Positions 43,680 to 52,708 of a DNA stretch of 64,000 nt are shown one piece after another. The stretch lies in NCBI GenBank assembly GCA_033794685.1, contig JARAYZ010000006.1. The stretch is one strand, 5' to 3'. How positions within the stretch are numbered: position 1 is the first letter of the stretch; every line of letters starts with the position of its first letter. The notes beneath the pieces are model-generated. The model did not search any database, was not told the origin of the DNA, and saw only the letters and a program-made list of their open reading frames with translations. The position numbers and the translations under genes are program-made. The DNA comes from Lentzea sp033794685 (lineage in GTDB: Bacteria > Actinomycetota > Actinomycetes > Mycobacteriales > Pseudonocardiaceae).

Positions 43680-43812
43680 CTACTTTGTTCCGGAACTCGC
43701 CGGAGGAACCCGCGTTACCCCGACTGCGGCAACACGGATCGCAGGACGCACCAATCCGTTGCGCGACAAAGACGAACAGTTCGAGTTTGATCCTTTGTAG
43801 ACAGACGAGCGC

Positions 43813-44607
43813 CTACACCTCGTCGCCGCGCAACGCGCCGTACCGCGCGGACAACTCCTCCAGCACGGGAGCCGCCGTGTCGTAGCACGCTCCGTCCAGC
43901 GAGGCGATGGCACGGACCCCGACCGCCGCGTTCGTGGCGAAGGCGACCGGGAAACGCCTCGCGTCCGCGAGGTCCACATCGGCTTCGGACGACTCCGCCA
44001 CACCGAGCGCCTTCACCAGTTCCATCGTGACGCCGGGCAACTGGTCCCCTGCGGGCCACACCAGCCCGGCACCGTCGTGGAAACCGATGTTCCACGTCGC
44101 ACCCTCGAGAACTCGCGAGCGTTCGTCCACGAACAGCGCGTCGTCGAAGCCTTCCCGCTGGACGAGGCGACGCTGCCTGATCGTCTCGAAGAGACCGACG
44201 TGCTTCGTCTCCGGCGCGTCGCGCCGATGGGCGACGGACCGCAGGCGCAGCGGCGGCGGCCGGTGCGCCGGAACGGGCCGGGTCGTGACGAGGACGCGCG
44301 GGTCCTGGTCGGCGCCCGGCCGAGCGAGGTCGAGGCCGGGCGCGTAAACCGTCACCCGCACCATCCGCGCCGTGTCGGCACGAGCACGGCGAACGAGAGC
44401 ACGGACCCGGTCGAGGTCGAGCTCCACATCGAACAGCCGCTCGCAGTCAGCGGCCAGCCTCCCCAGGTGCGCCGGCAGCCCGCGCACCCGTCCTCCGGTC
44501 ATCGACATCGTGGTGAAGTGCCCGTAGTTGGTCAGCGCGAGTGCGGCAACCTCCTCCGCTTCGGCAGGCCGCCCGTCGAGTTCGATCACGATCGCATTCC
44601 ACCACAC
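43813..44607 (-). CDS. Class IV (fold IV) PLP aminotransferase-like protein
   Basis: 264 aa from a GTG. PLP Lys lies in PETKHVGLFETIRQR; other fold-IV markers are LTNYGHFTTM, EGATWNIGF and LPGVTMELV. The family includes branched-chain aminotransferases, D-amino-acid transaminase and aminodeoxychorismate lyase (PabC). It neighbours, in divergent orientation, a cluster with a fused PabAB, so a PabC role is tempting, but very similar class IV proteins are widespread in actinomycetes outside such clusters. I leave the reaction open. Confidence 0.8.
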   Translation of the reverse strand: MWWNAIVIELDGRPAEAEEVAALALTNYGHFTTMSMTGGRVRGLPAHLGRLAADCERLFDVELDLDRVRALVRRARADTARMVRVTVYAPGLDLARPGADQDPRVLVTTRPVPAHRPPPLRLRSVAHRRDAPETKHVGLFETIRQRRLVQREGFDDALFVDERSRVLEGATWNIGFHDGAGLVWPAGDQLPGVTMELVKALGVAESSEADVDLADARRFPVAFATNAAVGVRAIASLDGACYDTAAPVLEELSARYGALRGDEV

Positions 44608-44728
44608 TCATCTCTAATCGCGGCGACACCCGTGACCGCAGTTGACGAAGGTCGCGCGCGACTCATCTCACGGATTGCACACCCGATTGCCCCTGATTAG
44701 TCCAGATGGGTTTCAGATCAGAGCTGGG

Positions 44729-44757
44729 TTTACCCGATTCCACGGCTCAGGTACTGT
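44729..44757 (+). promoter_or_regulatory. Possible promoter of the biosynthetic operon
   Basis: TTTACC, a 17-bp spacer, then TACTGT (TAnnnT). Only moderate matches; no other better pair was seen in the 695-bp gap. Confidence 0.3.
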
Positions 44758-44826
44758 CCCTCAAGGTTGCTTGATCGAGTCCGAACACGATGGCCGGATG
44801 GGTCCCGGCCAGGACCGAGACACCGC

Positions 44827-44842
44827 CGTACCGGGGGGTACG
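44827..44842. repeat. Hairpin CGTACC-GGGG-GGTACG
   Basis: Perfect 6-bp arms with a four-G loop, in the long leader ahead of the biosynthetic operon. It could be an operator or an RNA structure. Confidence 0.4.
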
Positions 44843-44898
44843 TCAGGACGCTGTGGATGACTGGGGGTCCCACGATGACGAATGGTTCCTGACCGCAG

Positions 44899-44932
44899 CT
44901 TTTACCGGGACGGTTCCCGGTACTTTTACCGG
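44899..44932. repeat. Hairpin nested in a direct repeat
   Basis: TACCGGGA (44903-44910) and TCCCGGTA (44915-44922) form a perfect 8-bp stem with a CGGT loop. CTTTTACCGG occurs at 44899-44908 and again at 44923-44932, 24 bp apart. The hairpin is followed by CTTTT, so it may be an attenuator-like terminator, or the repeats may be regulator half-sites. Confidence 0.45.
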
Positions 44933-45302
44933 AACAGCGTCAGGGTTCAGCAAAGAGCCCAGTTTTCGCTGGTAGAAGCCGTTTCCGAAGGCACTGTCCA
45001 CGACGACCTGGCTGAACTCGCTCGCACGAGCGCATTCGACCGGGCAGCGTAATCCGATTGCCACCCGAGACCGTCCGATGGTAGGTCTCCGGTCATTTCG
45101 GACTCCCACGCGGGAATTCCGAAAATCCGCGATCGAGGTGCGCGTAATTCGGTGGACCGCCATCCGGTGACGACCTCGGCCCCACGGTGCCGAAGAAGAC
45201 GTCAATGGCGACGTCAATCGCGTTCGAGTCGGGGCGAGCTCACGCCCCCGGTCGAGCGCGGCCAAGTCCTGTCCGCGAAAGAACGGGAAGACGGGAGGGT
45301 GC

Positions 45303-46427
45303 GTGTCCACAGCAGAACCACGACGCGGTATGTCCGTCGTAATTCCGGTCAAAGGCCGCGTGGCGCTGCTTCGCGCGCAACTGGCGTCGCTGCGCGTCGC
45401 CATGGACCGGAGTCCGGTGCCCGCCGAGGTGGTCGTCGTCGACGACTCGGACCCCGATGACGCGGCCGCCCACGAGGCGAACTGCCGCGAGTTCGGGGCC
45501 CGCTACGTGACGGGCCCGCGCCACGTCGGCGCGAAGCGCAACCTGGGCGTCGAGCGGGCCGGCTACGACCTGATCCTCTTCACCGACTCCGACTGCCGGG
45601 TGCCACCGGACGTGTTCGAACGGCACGTCGCGACGCTGCGCGGTGCGGACGCCTCCGTCGGCGGCGTCGCCGGCCCCACCTACGTCGAGCACGGCGACGC
45701 GCGGGCGAGCCGCATCATGCGCTGGTCGAAGCTGATCAACGACGACCTGGAGCGCCCGCGCCGGTGCGCGACGGTGACCTGGGCGACGACGACGAACCTC
45801 GCGGTGCGCCGCGAGGTGTTCGAAGAGGTCGGTGGGTTCCCCTCGGAAAGCCTCGACCACGTCGGCGGAGAGGACTGCGACCTCGGGCTGAAGATGTCCG
45901 ACGCCGGGTACCGGATCGTGTGCGACCCGGACGTGGTCGTCGTGCACGACGAGGCCATTGTGGACTCTCTCGCCACCGCCGGGCGCAGGCTCTACGGTTA
46001 CGGCCGCTCGGAACAGTGGGTGTGCAAGGTCCACCCGCGACACCGCAGGCCCGCGCTGAACGCCTGCACCGTCGTGGCGGGCGCGGCGGTGGCAGGACTC
46101 GCGCTGGCCTCGCGCACCGGGGGCAGGAGCCTGCTCGCGGCACCCGCCGCACTCGCACTGGTGGTGGGTCTGCGCGCCCGAGGGTTGCGCCCCGCCGGGC
46201 AGGACGCGCCCAGAAAGGACGTCCCCGGACAGGACACCCAGGGCGGGGACGGCAGTTCCGTCCGCGCCACCGCCGAACGCCTCGCGTGTGCGGCCGTCGA
46301 CCTCATGTTCGACCTCGGCGGTTTCGTCGCCGCTCTCGAACTCCGCCGCCCCGGCATGGTGTTCACCGGACTCGCGCCCGCCGACGGCGATCCCGGCGCA
46401 TCGAACCGTTCCCGCAGCCGCTCCTGA
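45303..46427 (+). CDS. Family 2 glycosyltransferase
   Basis: 374 aa from a GTG with GGAGGG upstream. The GT-A fold shows SVVIPVKGRVALLRAQL, VVVVDDSDPDD, the metal-binding TDSDCRVP and GGEDCDLGLKMSDAG. Two hydrophobic segments near 255-300 suggest a membrane-associated enzyme. It starts the plus-strand operon and is followed after 18 bp by a carrier protein, so it probably glycosylates the product or an intermediate; it could also be an unrelated wall enzyme at the cluster border. Confidence 0.85.
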   Translation: MSTAEPRRGMSVVIPVKGRVALLRAQLASLRVAMDRSPVPAEVVVVDDSDPDDAAAHEANCREFGARYVTGPRHVGAKRNLGVERAGYDLILFTDSDCRVPPDVFERHVATLRGADASVGGVAGPTYVEHGDARASRIMRWSKLINDDLERPRRCATVTWATTTNLAVRREVFEEVGGFPSESLDHVGGEDCDLGLKMSDAGYRIVCDPDVVVVHDEAIVDSLATAGRRLYGYGRSEQWVCKVHPRHRRPALNACTVVAGAAVAGLALASRTGGRSLLAAPAALALVVGLRARGLRPAGQDAPRKDVPGQDTQGGDGSSVRATAERLACAAVDLMFDLGGFVAALELRRPGMVFTGLAPADGDPGASNRSRSRS

Positions 46428-46445
46428 CGAGAGGTCCGAGGCCAC

Positions 46446-46703
46446 ATGATCACGCGAGACCAGGTGACCGCGCTCATCGCCGAGTGCATGGCGATGCAGA
46501 CGCCCGACGCCGCGATCGGGTACGACACCGGGATAGCCATCGACTCCTTCAGCTTCGTCTGGCTGCAGCACACGCTCGGGCAGCGCTTCGGCGTCGAACT
46601 CGAACCGCCCGGCGACGACGTCCTGGAGTCGTGGACCTCGGCTCGTTCCGTGCACCGCCACCTGGCCGAGATCAGCCCGGACCGCTTCGCCCCGGTGACC
46701 TGA
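46446..46703 (+). CDS. Acyl/peptidyl carrier protein 1
   Basis: 85 aa. The carrier motif is IAIDSFSFVWLQHTL, with Ser after Asp as the phosphopantetheine site but Phe in place of the usual Leu. The DS[FY]-x3-W-x-QH-x-L pattern is shared with the carrier at 54019, so these two form a subclass, distinct from carrier 2. Confidence 0.8.
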   Translation: MITRDQVTALIAECMAMQTPDAAIGYDTGIAIDSFSFVWLQHTLGQRFGVELEPPGDDVLESWTSARSVHRHLAEISPDRFAPVT

Positions 46704-46819
46704 GACCGGCGTCTCGGCACGTACCAGCTTTTCGCGCGAACAAGGGGGAGATCACGTGGAGCAGTGTCATGCCGTTTCCGGCGGTGACGCCCGGCCGGTC
46801 CGCACCGGGAGGAGTGCCG

Positions 46820-47101
46820 ATGTCTGAGCACCCCGTGGCCACCGCACTGGATCCCGAGTTCGAGACCCTGCTGCGGCAGTGCCTGGACGGCCTGGTCACG
46901 CCGCAGACCCCGTTGCGCGAGGACACCGACCTCACGGCGTTCGGCATGGACTCGCTCATCGTCGTCCGGCTGCTGGTGACCGTCGAGGAGACGTTCCGGG
47001 TGACGTTGCCGGACGAGGCGATCTCCTTCGAGATCTTCTCCTCACCGGGCGCGCTCTGGAACCTCGTCGCCGGACTCCTGGAGGCTCGTGATGGCCGCTG
47101 A
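46820..47101 (+). CDS. Acyl carrier protein 2
   Basis: 93 aa, GGAGGAG seven bases before the ATG. Canonical motif TAFGMDSLIVVRLLV with the Ser for phosphopantetheine. It overlaps the start of the transglutaminase-like gene by 11 bp, suggesting that the two proteins work together. The 116-bp gap before it contains a small GAGAC-CGGC-GTCTC hairpin and no gene. Confidence 0.85.
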   Translation: MSEHPVATALDPEFETLLRQCLDGLVTPQTPLREDTDLTAFGMDSLIVVRLLVTVEETFRVTLPDEAISFEIFSSPGALWNLVAGLLEARDGR

Positions 47102-48065
47102 GACGCATACCGAGACGAACACCGAGGCGATCACCGGAACGACGGCCGGGACGACGGCCGACCTGCGGGCCGTCGTGGACCGGATCAGCCGGGTGCCGGA
47201 CCGGTACCGGGTCTTCGACCGGGACGCGCACACCGCCCACAGGGTCTTCGGCCTCGGCGCCGACGTCCTGCCGGCGCTGCTCGACCTCGGATTCCCTTGC
47301 AGCGTGCGGAACGGGGAACGGTCGTTCGACGAGCTGGACCTCACGAACGCCTCGCTCGCGCTGCGCCTGCCCTCCCCCCGCTACTTCGCGATGCGGGGCT
47401 GGCCGCAGACGTTCCGATCGAGCACGGACAGCAGGCCGATCCGCTACGACGTCACGATCTCCGGTGCGTGCGGCTCCACCGAACCCGGCCACGGATGCGA
47501 CTTCCGCGCGGCCGCGGGGCTGGGCCAGGAGGTCTCGGCCGGGCGGTTCGCGCTGCGGCGCGAGGTCGGTGGCTCCGCGGTCGCCGTGGAGGTGCCGGCG
47601 GCGCTGGAGCGGCTCTTCGGCGAGGTGTCGCGGCTCCACTTCCACGTCCTGCCCGTCGCGCTGTACCGGGACCTGGGGTTCCTCGAGGAGACCTCGCTCG
47701 CGAACTGCGACCTGGCGAGCCTGCACGTGGCACGGCGGGCGGAGCAGGAGGGCTGGGAGGCCCGGCGCAGCTTCGGGTTGCTGCTGTCGAGCCCGTACTC
47801 GGCCGAGCACTTCTGGCCCGAGGTCCGCCTCGACGGGGTCTGGACCGCGTTCGACCCGCACACGATCAACAGCCTCGTGCGGTGGCAGGTGCTGGCCCCC
47901 GGCGAGATCCCGCTCGCACAGCCGTTGAACGACGCCTTCCACCGCGTCGCCGGCGACTGGGTCGACCTGGTCCAGGACGCCGGACGTCCCGCACGGCTGT
48001 CCCTGCTCACCCGCAGGCAGCCGCTGGACGGCGCCGCGGGCCCCGCCGAAGGGACGTCGTCATGA
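47091..48065 (+). CDS. Transglutaminase-like protein, candidate amide synthase
   Basis: 324 aa; the ATG at 47091 has GGAGG six bases upstream. There is no close family name, but the C-terminal third shows the transglutaminase-core triad with normal spacing: Cys206 (LANCDLASLHVAR), His240 (SAEHFWPEV) and Asp255 (WTAFDPHTIN). No signal peptide. In andrimid biosynthesis a transglutaminase homologue (AdmF) joins two carrier-bound acyl groups through an amide bond. Lying between a carrier protein and other assembly enzymes, this protein may do the same. Alternatives are hydrolase or thioesterase-like chemistry. Confidence 0.65.
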   Translation: MAAETHTETNTEAITGTTAGTTADLRAVVDRISRVPDRYRVFDRDAHTAHRVFGLGADVLPALLDLGFPCSVRNGERSFDELDLTNASLALRLPSPRYFAMRGWPQTFRSSTDSRPIRYDVTISGACGSTEPGHGCDFRAAAGLGQEVSAGRFALRREVGGSAVAVEVPAALERLFGEVSRLHFHVLPVALYRDLGFLEETSLANCDLASLHVARRAEQEGWEARRSFGLLLSSPYSAEHFWPEVRLDGVWTAFDPHTINSLVRWQVLAPGEIPLAQPLNDAFHRVAGDWVDLVQDAGRPARLSLLTRRQPLDGAAGPAEGTSS

Positions 48066-49069
48066 CCGAGCCCCGACAGGAACTCACGCTGTTCGGCACG
48101 TGCCCGCACTCGCTGCAGGAGCACGGCCCGGATTACCTGCGACAGCTGCGAACCGTCGCACGGTGGTACGACGACGCGGGCTACGAGGGTGTGCTCGCCT
48201 ACACCGACAACAAGTCGGTCGACCCGTGGCTCGTGGCGCAGAGCATCATCGAGGCGACCACCCGGCTGGCGCCGCTGGTGGCGGTGCAGGCCGCGTACAT
48301 GCACCCGTTCACGGCCGCGAAGCTCGTCGCCGACCTGGCCTACCTGCACCAGCGGCGGGTGCACCTCAACTTCGTCGCGGGCGGGTTCACCGGCGACCTG
48401 GAGGCGCTGGGCGCGAACCTGCCCCACGACGCCCGCTACGACCGCGCCGTCGAGTACGCGTCGATCATGGAGAAGCTCTTCTCCACCAACGATCCGGTGA
48501 CCTTCGCGGGCGAGTACTACTCCGTCGCGGGGCTGCGGCTGAACACCCCGCTGCCCGCACACCTGCGTCCCGGCTTCATGATGTCCGGGTCCTCCCCCGC
48601 CGGAATGGCAGCCGCGAGAGCGCTCTCAGCCACCGGGATCGTGTACCCGCAACCACCGCACGAGCAGGCTCGGGCCGAACCCGGTCTGCGCCAGGGGATG
48701 CGGATCGGCGTGATCACCCGGCCGACCTCCGACGAGGCGTGGGACGTCGCCCTGACCCGCTTCCCACCCGACCGCACCGGGCAGTTCAAGCACCGGCTCG
48801 CCATGTCCCGCTCGGACTCCCAGTGGCACCAGCAGCTCTCGAACGCCGTCGACCGGGAGAACTCCTACTGGATGGGGCCCTTCAAGAACTACAAGACCTT
48901 CTGCCCGTACTTCGTCGGCGACTACGCCACGGTCGGGCGGGAGATCGGGCGGTACGTCGAACTCGGCTACACGACGTTCGTGCTCGACACCCCGGCGGAG
49001 GAGCAGGACGTCAAGCACGCCGCCGTCGCACTGGACATCGCTGGGAACCGTTCGAAGGGGTCGGCGTGA
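48062..49069 (+). CDS. LLM-class flavin-dependent monooxygenase (SsuD-like)
   Basis: 335 aa, ATGA overlap. Bacterial luciferase-like TIM barrel of the alkanesulfonate monooxygenase branch: LAPLVAVQAAYMHPFTAAKLVADL, LNFVAGGFTGDLEALG, then SGSSPAGMAAARAL. It would need FMNH2 from a separate reductase. In natural-product operons such enzymes hydroxylate carrier-bound amino acids, N-hydroxylate, or open rings; the substrate here is unknown. Confidence 0.88.
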   Translation: MTEPRQELTLFGTCPHSLQEHGPDYLRQLRTVARWYDDAGYEGVLAYTDNKSVDPWLVAQSIIEATTRLAPLVAVQAAYMHPFTAAKLVADLAYLHQRRVHLNFVAGGFTGDLEALGANLPHDARYDRAVEYASIMEKLFSTNDPVTFAGEYYSVAGLRLNTPLPAHLRPGFMMSGSSPAGMAAARALSATGIVYPQPPHEQARAEPGLRQGMRIGVITRPTSDEAWDVALTRFPPDRTGQFKHRLAMSRSDSQWHQQLSNAVDRENSYWMGPFKNYKTFCPYFVGDYATVGREIGRYVELGYTTFVLDTPAEEQDVKHAAVALDIAGNRSKGSA

Positions 49070-51165
49070 AAACCCTGCTCATCGACAACTACGACTCCTT
49101 CTCCCACAACCTCGCCCACTACCTCGGTGAGATCAGCGGGAACGAGCCCACGGTCATCCGCAACGACGAGCCGGGGTGGCGCGCGGAGCACCTCGACGGA
49201 TTCGACAACGTCGTGATCTCCCCCGGCCCCGGCACGCCCGGCGTGCCCGCGGACTTCGGCATATGCCGCGAGGTCATCGCGGCAGGACGGATCCCGCTGC
49301 TCGGGGTGTGCCTGGGACACCAGGGCATCGCGATGCTCGGCGGCGGTTCCATCGCGCTCGCGCCGGAACCCCGGCACGGCCGCAAGTCCCCGGTCCTGCA
49401 CGACGGCACCGGACTGTTCGCGGGCATCCCCTCGCCGCAGGAGGTCGTGCGCTACCACTCGTGGACCGTCGACCGGCTCTCGGACGACCTGGAAGCGATC
49501 GCGTGGACTCCGGACGGGATCCTGATGGCGTTGCGGCACCTGCACCGTCCACAGTGGGGGGTGCAGTTCCACCCCGAGTCCATCGAGACCGAGCACGGAC
49601 ACCGGCTGCTGGTGAACTTCGCGACGATGAGCGCCGAGTGGAACACCAGGGCCGGGCGGCGCACACGATCGGCCCGGCCGGCCGTCGAGCCCCGACCCGC
49701 CCCGCCGACGAGGTACCGGCTGCTGACCGAGGTACTCCCGGCCGAGGAATTCCCGGCGGCGTCCGACGCGGAGCAGGTCTACGAGACGCTGTTCCGGGAC
49801 GAGCCCTTCGCGTTCTGGCTGGACAGCAGCCGCCACGATCGTCGGCTGGGCCGGTTCTCGATCATGGGTGCGGCCGACGGGCCGCTCGCGGAGGTCGTGA
49901 CGGCCGACGTCGCCGAAGGCACCGTGACCGTGCGGTCGGGACACCGCACCCGCACCGAGGTCCGGCCGTTCCTCGACTGGTTGGACGAACGGCTGCGCGC
50001 CACCGAGGTCGTCGGCGGCGAGGACCTGCCGTTCGACTTCCACTGCGGCTGGGCCGGGTACCTCGGCTACGAGCTGAAGGCCCAGTGCGGCGGTCGGTTG
50101 CGGCACCGCTCCGAACACCCCGACGCCTCGTTGCTGTTCGTCGACCGGTGCGTGGTGTTCGACCACACCACGTCGACGACCTACCTGCTCGCGCTGCACA
50201 CCGGAGACGAGAAGTCCGCGCGGTCGTGGCTCGCCACCACCCGGTCCCGGATCCTGGCAGGCGTTCCCCGTTCCCCCGCACCACCGCGGGAACGGATCGA
50301 CGCGGAACTGTCGACACGCCACGACCGCGACACCTACCTCGACCTCATCGAGTCCTGCCAGCGCGCCATCGCCGCGGGCGAGAGTTACGAGATCTGCCTG
50401 ACCAACATGATCGACGTGGAGTGCGCGCTCGACGTGTGGCCCGCCTACACCACGCTGCGGCGGGACAACCCCGCCCCGTTCGCGGCGCTGCTGCGCCTGG
50501 GCGAGGTGTCGGTGCTGAGCACCTCGCCGGAGCGGTTCCTGCGGGTGGACGGCCAGCGGCACGTGGAGGCACGGCCCATCAAGGGCACCCGGCCCCGGGG
50601 CAGGTCCGAGCAGGAGGACCAGGACCTGCGGCACGACCTCGCGTTCAGCGAGAAGGACCGGGCGGAGAACCTGATGATCGTCGACCTGCTGCGCAACGAC
50701 CTCGCCCAGGTCGCGGTGATCGGGTCGGTGGCCGTGCCCGAACTGTTCGCGGTCGAGACCTTCGCGACCGTGCACCAGCTGACCAGCACCGTGACGGCCC
50801 GGCTGCGGCCCGATCGCAGCGCGGTCGACTGCGTGCGCGCCGCGTTCCCCGGCGGCTCGATGACCGGCGCTCCGAAGGTGCGGACGATGGAGATCATCGA
50901 CCAGCTCGAGAACGGGCCGCGCGGGATCTACTCGGGTGCGATCGGGTACTTCTCGCTGTCGGGTGCCGTCGACCTGAGCATCGCGATCCGCACGCTCGTG
51001 GCGACACCAGGCCGGGTCGGCTACGGGGTGGGCGGCGCGATCGTGGCGCTGTCCGACCCGGCGGCGGAGTTCGAGGAGACGGCCGTGAAGGCCACCCCGC
51101 TGCTGTCCCTGCTCGACGCGCGGTTCCCGGAACGGGAAACCGCGAAGGCGGCCAGCGATGGCTGA
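49066..51165 (+). CDS. pabAB: Fused aminodeoxychorismate synthase (PabA-PabB)
   Basis: 699 aa, GTG start overlapping the upstream stop. Residues 1-190 are a class I glutamine amidotransferase: Cys82 in GVCLGHQG and the His in FHPESIE. From about 220 on it is a chorismate-utilising domain with SPERFLRV, GGSMTGAPK and PIKGTRPRG near 505. The Lys in PIKGT is the mark of PabB (anthranilate synthases have PIAGT), so the product should be 4-amino-4-deoxychorismate. Fused PabAB proteins are typical of secondary metabolism. No PapB/PapC-type genes are seen, so a 4-aminobenzoate or aminodeoxychorismate-derived unit is more likely than 4-aminophenylalanine. Confidence 0.93.
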   Translation: MKTLLIDNYDSFSHNLAHYLGEISGNEPTVIRNDEPGWRAEHLDGFDNVVISPGPGTPGVPADFGICREVIAAGRIPLLGVCLGHQGIAMLGGGSIALAPEPRHGRKSPVLHDGTGLFAGIPSPQEVVRYHSWTVDRLSDDLEAIAWTPDGILMALRHLHRPQWGVQFHPESIETEHGHRLLVNFATMSAEWNTRAGRRTRSARPAVEPRPAPPTRYRLLTEVLPAEEFPAASDAEQVYETLFRDEPFAFWLDSSRHDRRLGRFSIMGAADGPLAEVVTADVAEGTVTVRSGHRTRTEVRPFLDWLDERLRATEVVGGEDLPFDFHCGWAGYLGYELKAQCGGRLRHRSEHPDASLLFVDRCVVFDHTTSTTYLLALHTGDEKSARSWLATTRSRILAGVPRSPAPPRERIDAELSTRHDRDTYLDLIESCQRAIAAGESYEICLTNMIDVECALDVWPAYTTLRRDNPAPFAALLRLGEVSVLSTSPERFLRVDGQRHVEARPIKGTRPRGRSEQEDQDLRHDLAFSEKDRAENLMIVDLLRNDLAQVAVIGSVAVPELFAVETFATVHQLTSTVTARLRPDRSAVDCVRAAFPGGSMTGAPKVRTMEIIDQLENGPRGIYSGAIGYFSLSGAVDLSIAIRTLVATPGRVGYGVGGAIVALSDPAAEFEETAVKATPLLSLLDARFPERETAKAASDG

Positions 51166-52708
51166 GCCCACGACGTTCCCGGTGATGCTCCACGACTGGT
51201 TCGGCGACTCGGCGCGGCGGCACCCGGACCGGACCGCGCTCGAGGTCGGTGGTGTGGCGTACGGCTACCGCCGGCTCGCGGACATGGCGGAATCGCTTGC
51301 GGGGCAGGTGATGGCCGCGTCCGATCCCGTTCCCCGGCGGATCGCGCTGTTCGCCGAACGCAGCCTGCTCGCCTATGTCGGCTACCTCGCCGTGCAACGC
51401 CTCGGCAGCTCGGTCGTGCCGCTCAACCCCGCGTTCCCGGCCGCCAGGACGCGGTTCATGGTGGAGACCTCCGGTGCCGGTCTCGTGCTGGCCGATCCGG
51501 CGCTGGCCTCGCCCGAGGTCGGGGACACCGCGGTCCTGCCGATGGACGCCCACCTGCTCGCGCCGGGTCCGCCGGTGCCGCCGGTGGCCGACGACCCCGG
51601 CGCAGAGGCGTACCTGCTGTTCACCTCCGGCTCGACGGGCGCGCCCAAGGGAGTGCCCATCCGGCACGGCAACGTCTCCGCGTACCTGGGCGCGGTCTCG
51701 GGCCGGTACGGGATCGAGGCCGGTTCCCGGTGCTCGCAGTGCTTCGACCTGACGTTCGACCCGTCCGTGCTCGACCTGTTCGCCTGCTGGTCGGCGGGTG
51801 CCACGCTGGTGGTGCCGAGCCGCGACGACCTGCTGCGGCCCGCGCGGTTCATCGCGGACAACGCGCTCACGCACTGGTCGTCGGTGCCGTCGCTGATCAG
51901 CAACGCCCACGCCATCGGACGGCTGCGACCCGGCAGCCTGCCGACGTTGCGGCACAGCACGTTCTGCGGCGACCGCCTCACCTGGCAGCAGGCCCGCGCC
52001 TGGCGGGCGGCGGCACCCGGCGGCACGCTGCACAACCTCTACGGGCCGACCGAGCTCACCATCACGTGCACCGACTTCGTGCTGCCGGACGATCCCGGCG
52101 ACTGGCCCGACGACCCGACCGGCGTGGTGCCGATCGGCAGGCCCTACGCCGGCCTCGAACACGCCGTGCTCGACGAGTCGGGACGGCCTGTCGAGGAGGG
52201 TGAGCTGTGCGTCCGGGGACCGTTGCGCTTCAGCGGTTACCTGGACCCGGAGGCGAACGGCGGCCGGTTCCACCCCGAGACCACCGACGCGGTCGTCGCA
52301 CCGGAGCACTGGTACCGCACCGGTGACCGGGTGACCACGCGCGACGGGCAACTGGTCTTCCTCGGCCGGACCGACCACCAGGTGAAGATCAACGGCTACC
52401 GGATGGAACTCGGTGAGATCGAGGCGGCGCTGCGGTCGCTCGACGGCGTCACGGACGCCGTCGTCGTCGCCGCGCCCGACGGCGGCGGTGCGGTGGCCCT
52501 GCACGCCGTCTGCCTCGCCCCGGACGGCGACCCCGCCGTGCTGCGCGCCGGTCTCGGCCGCCGCCTGCCCGGCTACATGGTGCCGAAGCGGGTGCTCACC
52601 GTGGACGCGCTTCCCCTCACCGGCAACGGAAAGATCGACCGCCGGGCCGTGTCCGAGCTCGTCGGGACGGCCCTGGCCGGGAAGGCAGGCCATGACCACC
52701 GCGCGTGA
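51158..52708 (+). CDS. Stand-alone NRPS-type adenylation enzyme
   Basis: 516 aa, overlapping pabAB by 8 bp. Core motifs: A3 LLFTSGSTGAPKG, A4/A5 FDLTFDPSVLDLF and NLYGPTE, A7 YRTGD, A8 GRTDHQVKINGYRMELGEIE, A10 LPLTGNGKIDRR (catalytic Lys). The Asp in the FDxS-like segment suggests an alpha-amino-acid substrate. It has no carrier domain, so it must load one of the free-standing carriers. DltA-like in layout. Confidence 0.9.
   Translation: MAEPTTFPVMLHDWFGDSARRHPDRTALEVGGVAYGYRRLADMAESLAGQVMAASDPVPRRIALFAERSLLAYVGYLAVQRLGSSVVPLNPAFPAARTRFMVETSGAGLVLADPALASPEVGDTAVLPMDAHLLAPGPPVPPVADDPGAEAYLLFTSGSTGAPKGVPIRHGNVSAYLGAVSGRYGIEAGSRCSQCFDLTFDPSVLDLFACWSAGATLVVPSRDDLLRPARFIADNALTHWSSVPSLISNAHAIGRLRPGSLPTLRHSTFCGDRLTWQQARAWRAAAPGGTLHNLYGPTELTITCTDFVLPDDPGDWPDDPTGVVPIGRPYAGLEHAVLDESGRPVEEGELCVRGPLRFSGYLDPEANGGRFHPETTDAVVAPEHWYRTGDRVTTRDGQLVFLGRTDHQVKINGYRMELGEIEAALRSLDGVTDAVVVAAPDGGGAVALHAVCLAPDGDPAVLRAGLGRRLPGYMVPKRVLTVDALPLTGNGKIDRRAVSELVGTALAGKAGHDHRA

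Larger units (their letters stand above)
44608..45302. other. Long control region before the biosynthetic operon
   Basis: 695 bp between divergent genes, with no convincing gene; a 61-codon frame at 44790-44975 lacks a ribosome site. It holds a possible promoter (44729-44757), two hairpins (44827-44842 and 44903-44922) and a 10-bp direct repeat. If that promoter is real, the glycosyltransferase gene has a leader of over 500 nt. Confidence 0.55.

Noticed and set aside
43813..44607. pabC of the biosynthetic cluster
   Set aside because: Motifs only show PLP fold IV; similar genes are common outside such clusters and this one is divergently transcribed. Kept as a general class IV call.
44790..44975. 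Possible 61-aa leader peptide
   Set aside because: No ribosome site, and its sequence (FTGTVPGTFTGTASG) is produced by the direct repeat; no support as a gene.
48967..51171. 734-codon minus-strand frame over pabAB
   Set aside because: The plus strand encodes intact PabA and PabB motifs; the minus frame is low-complexity.
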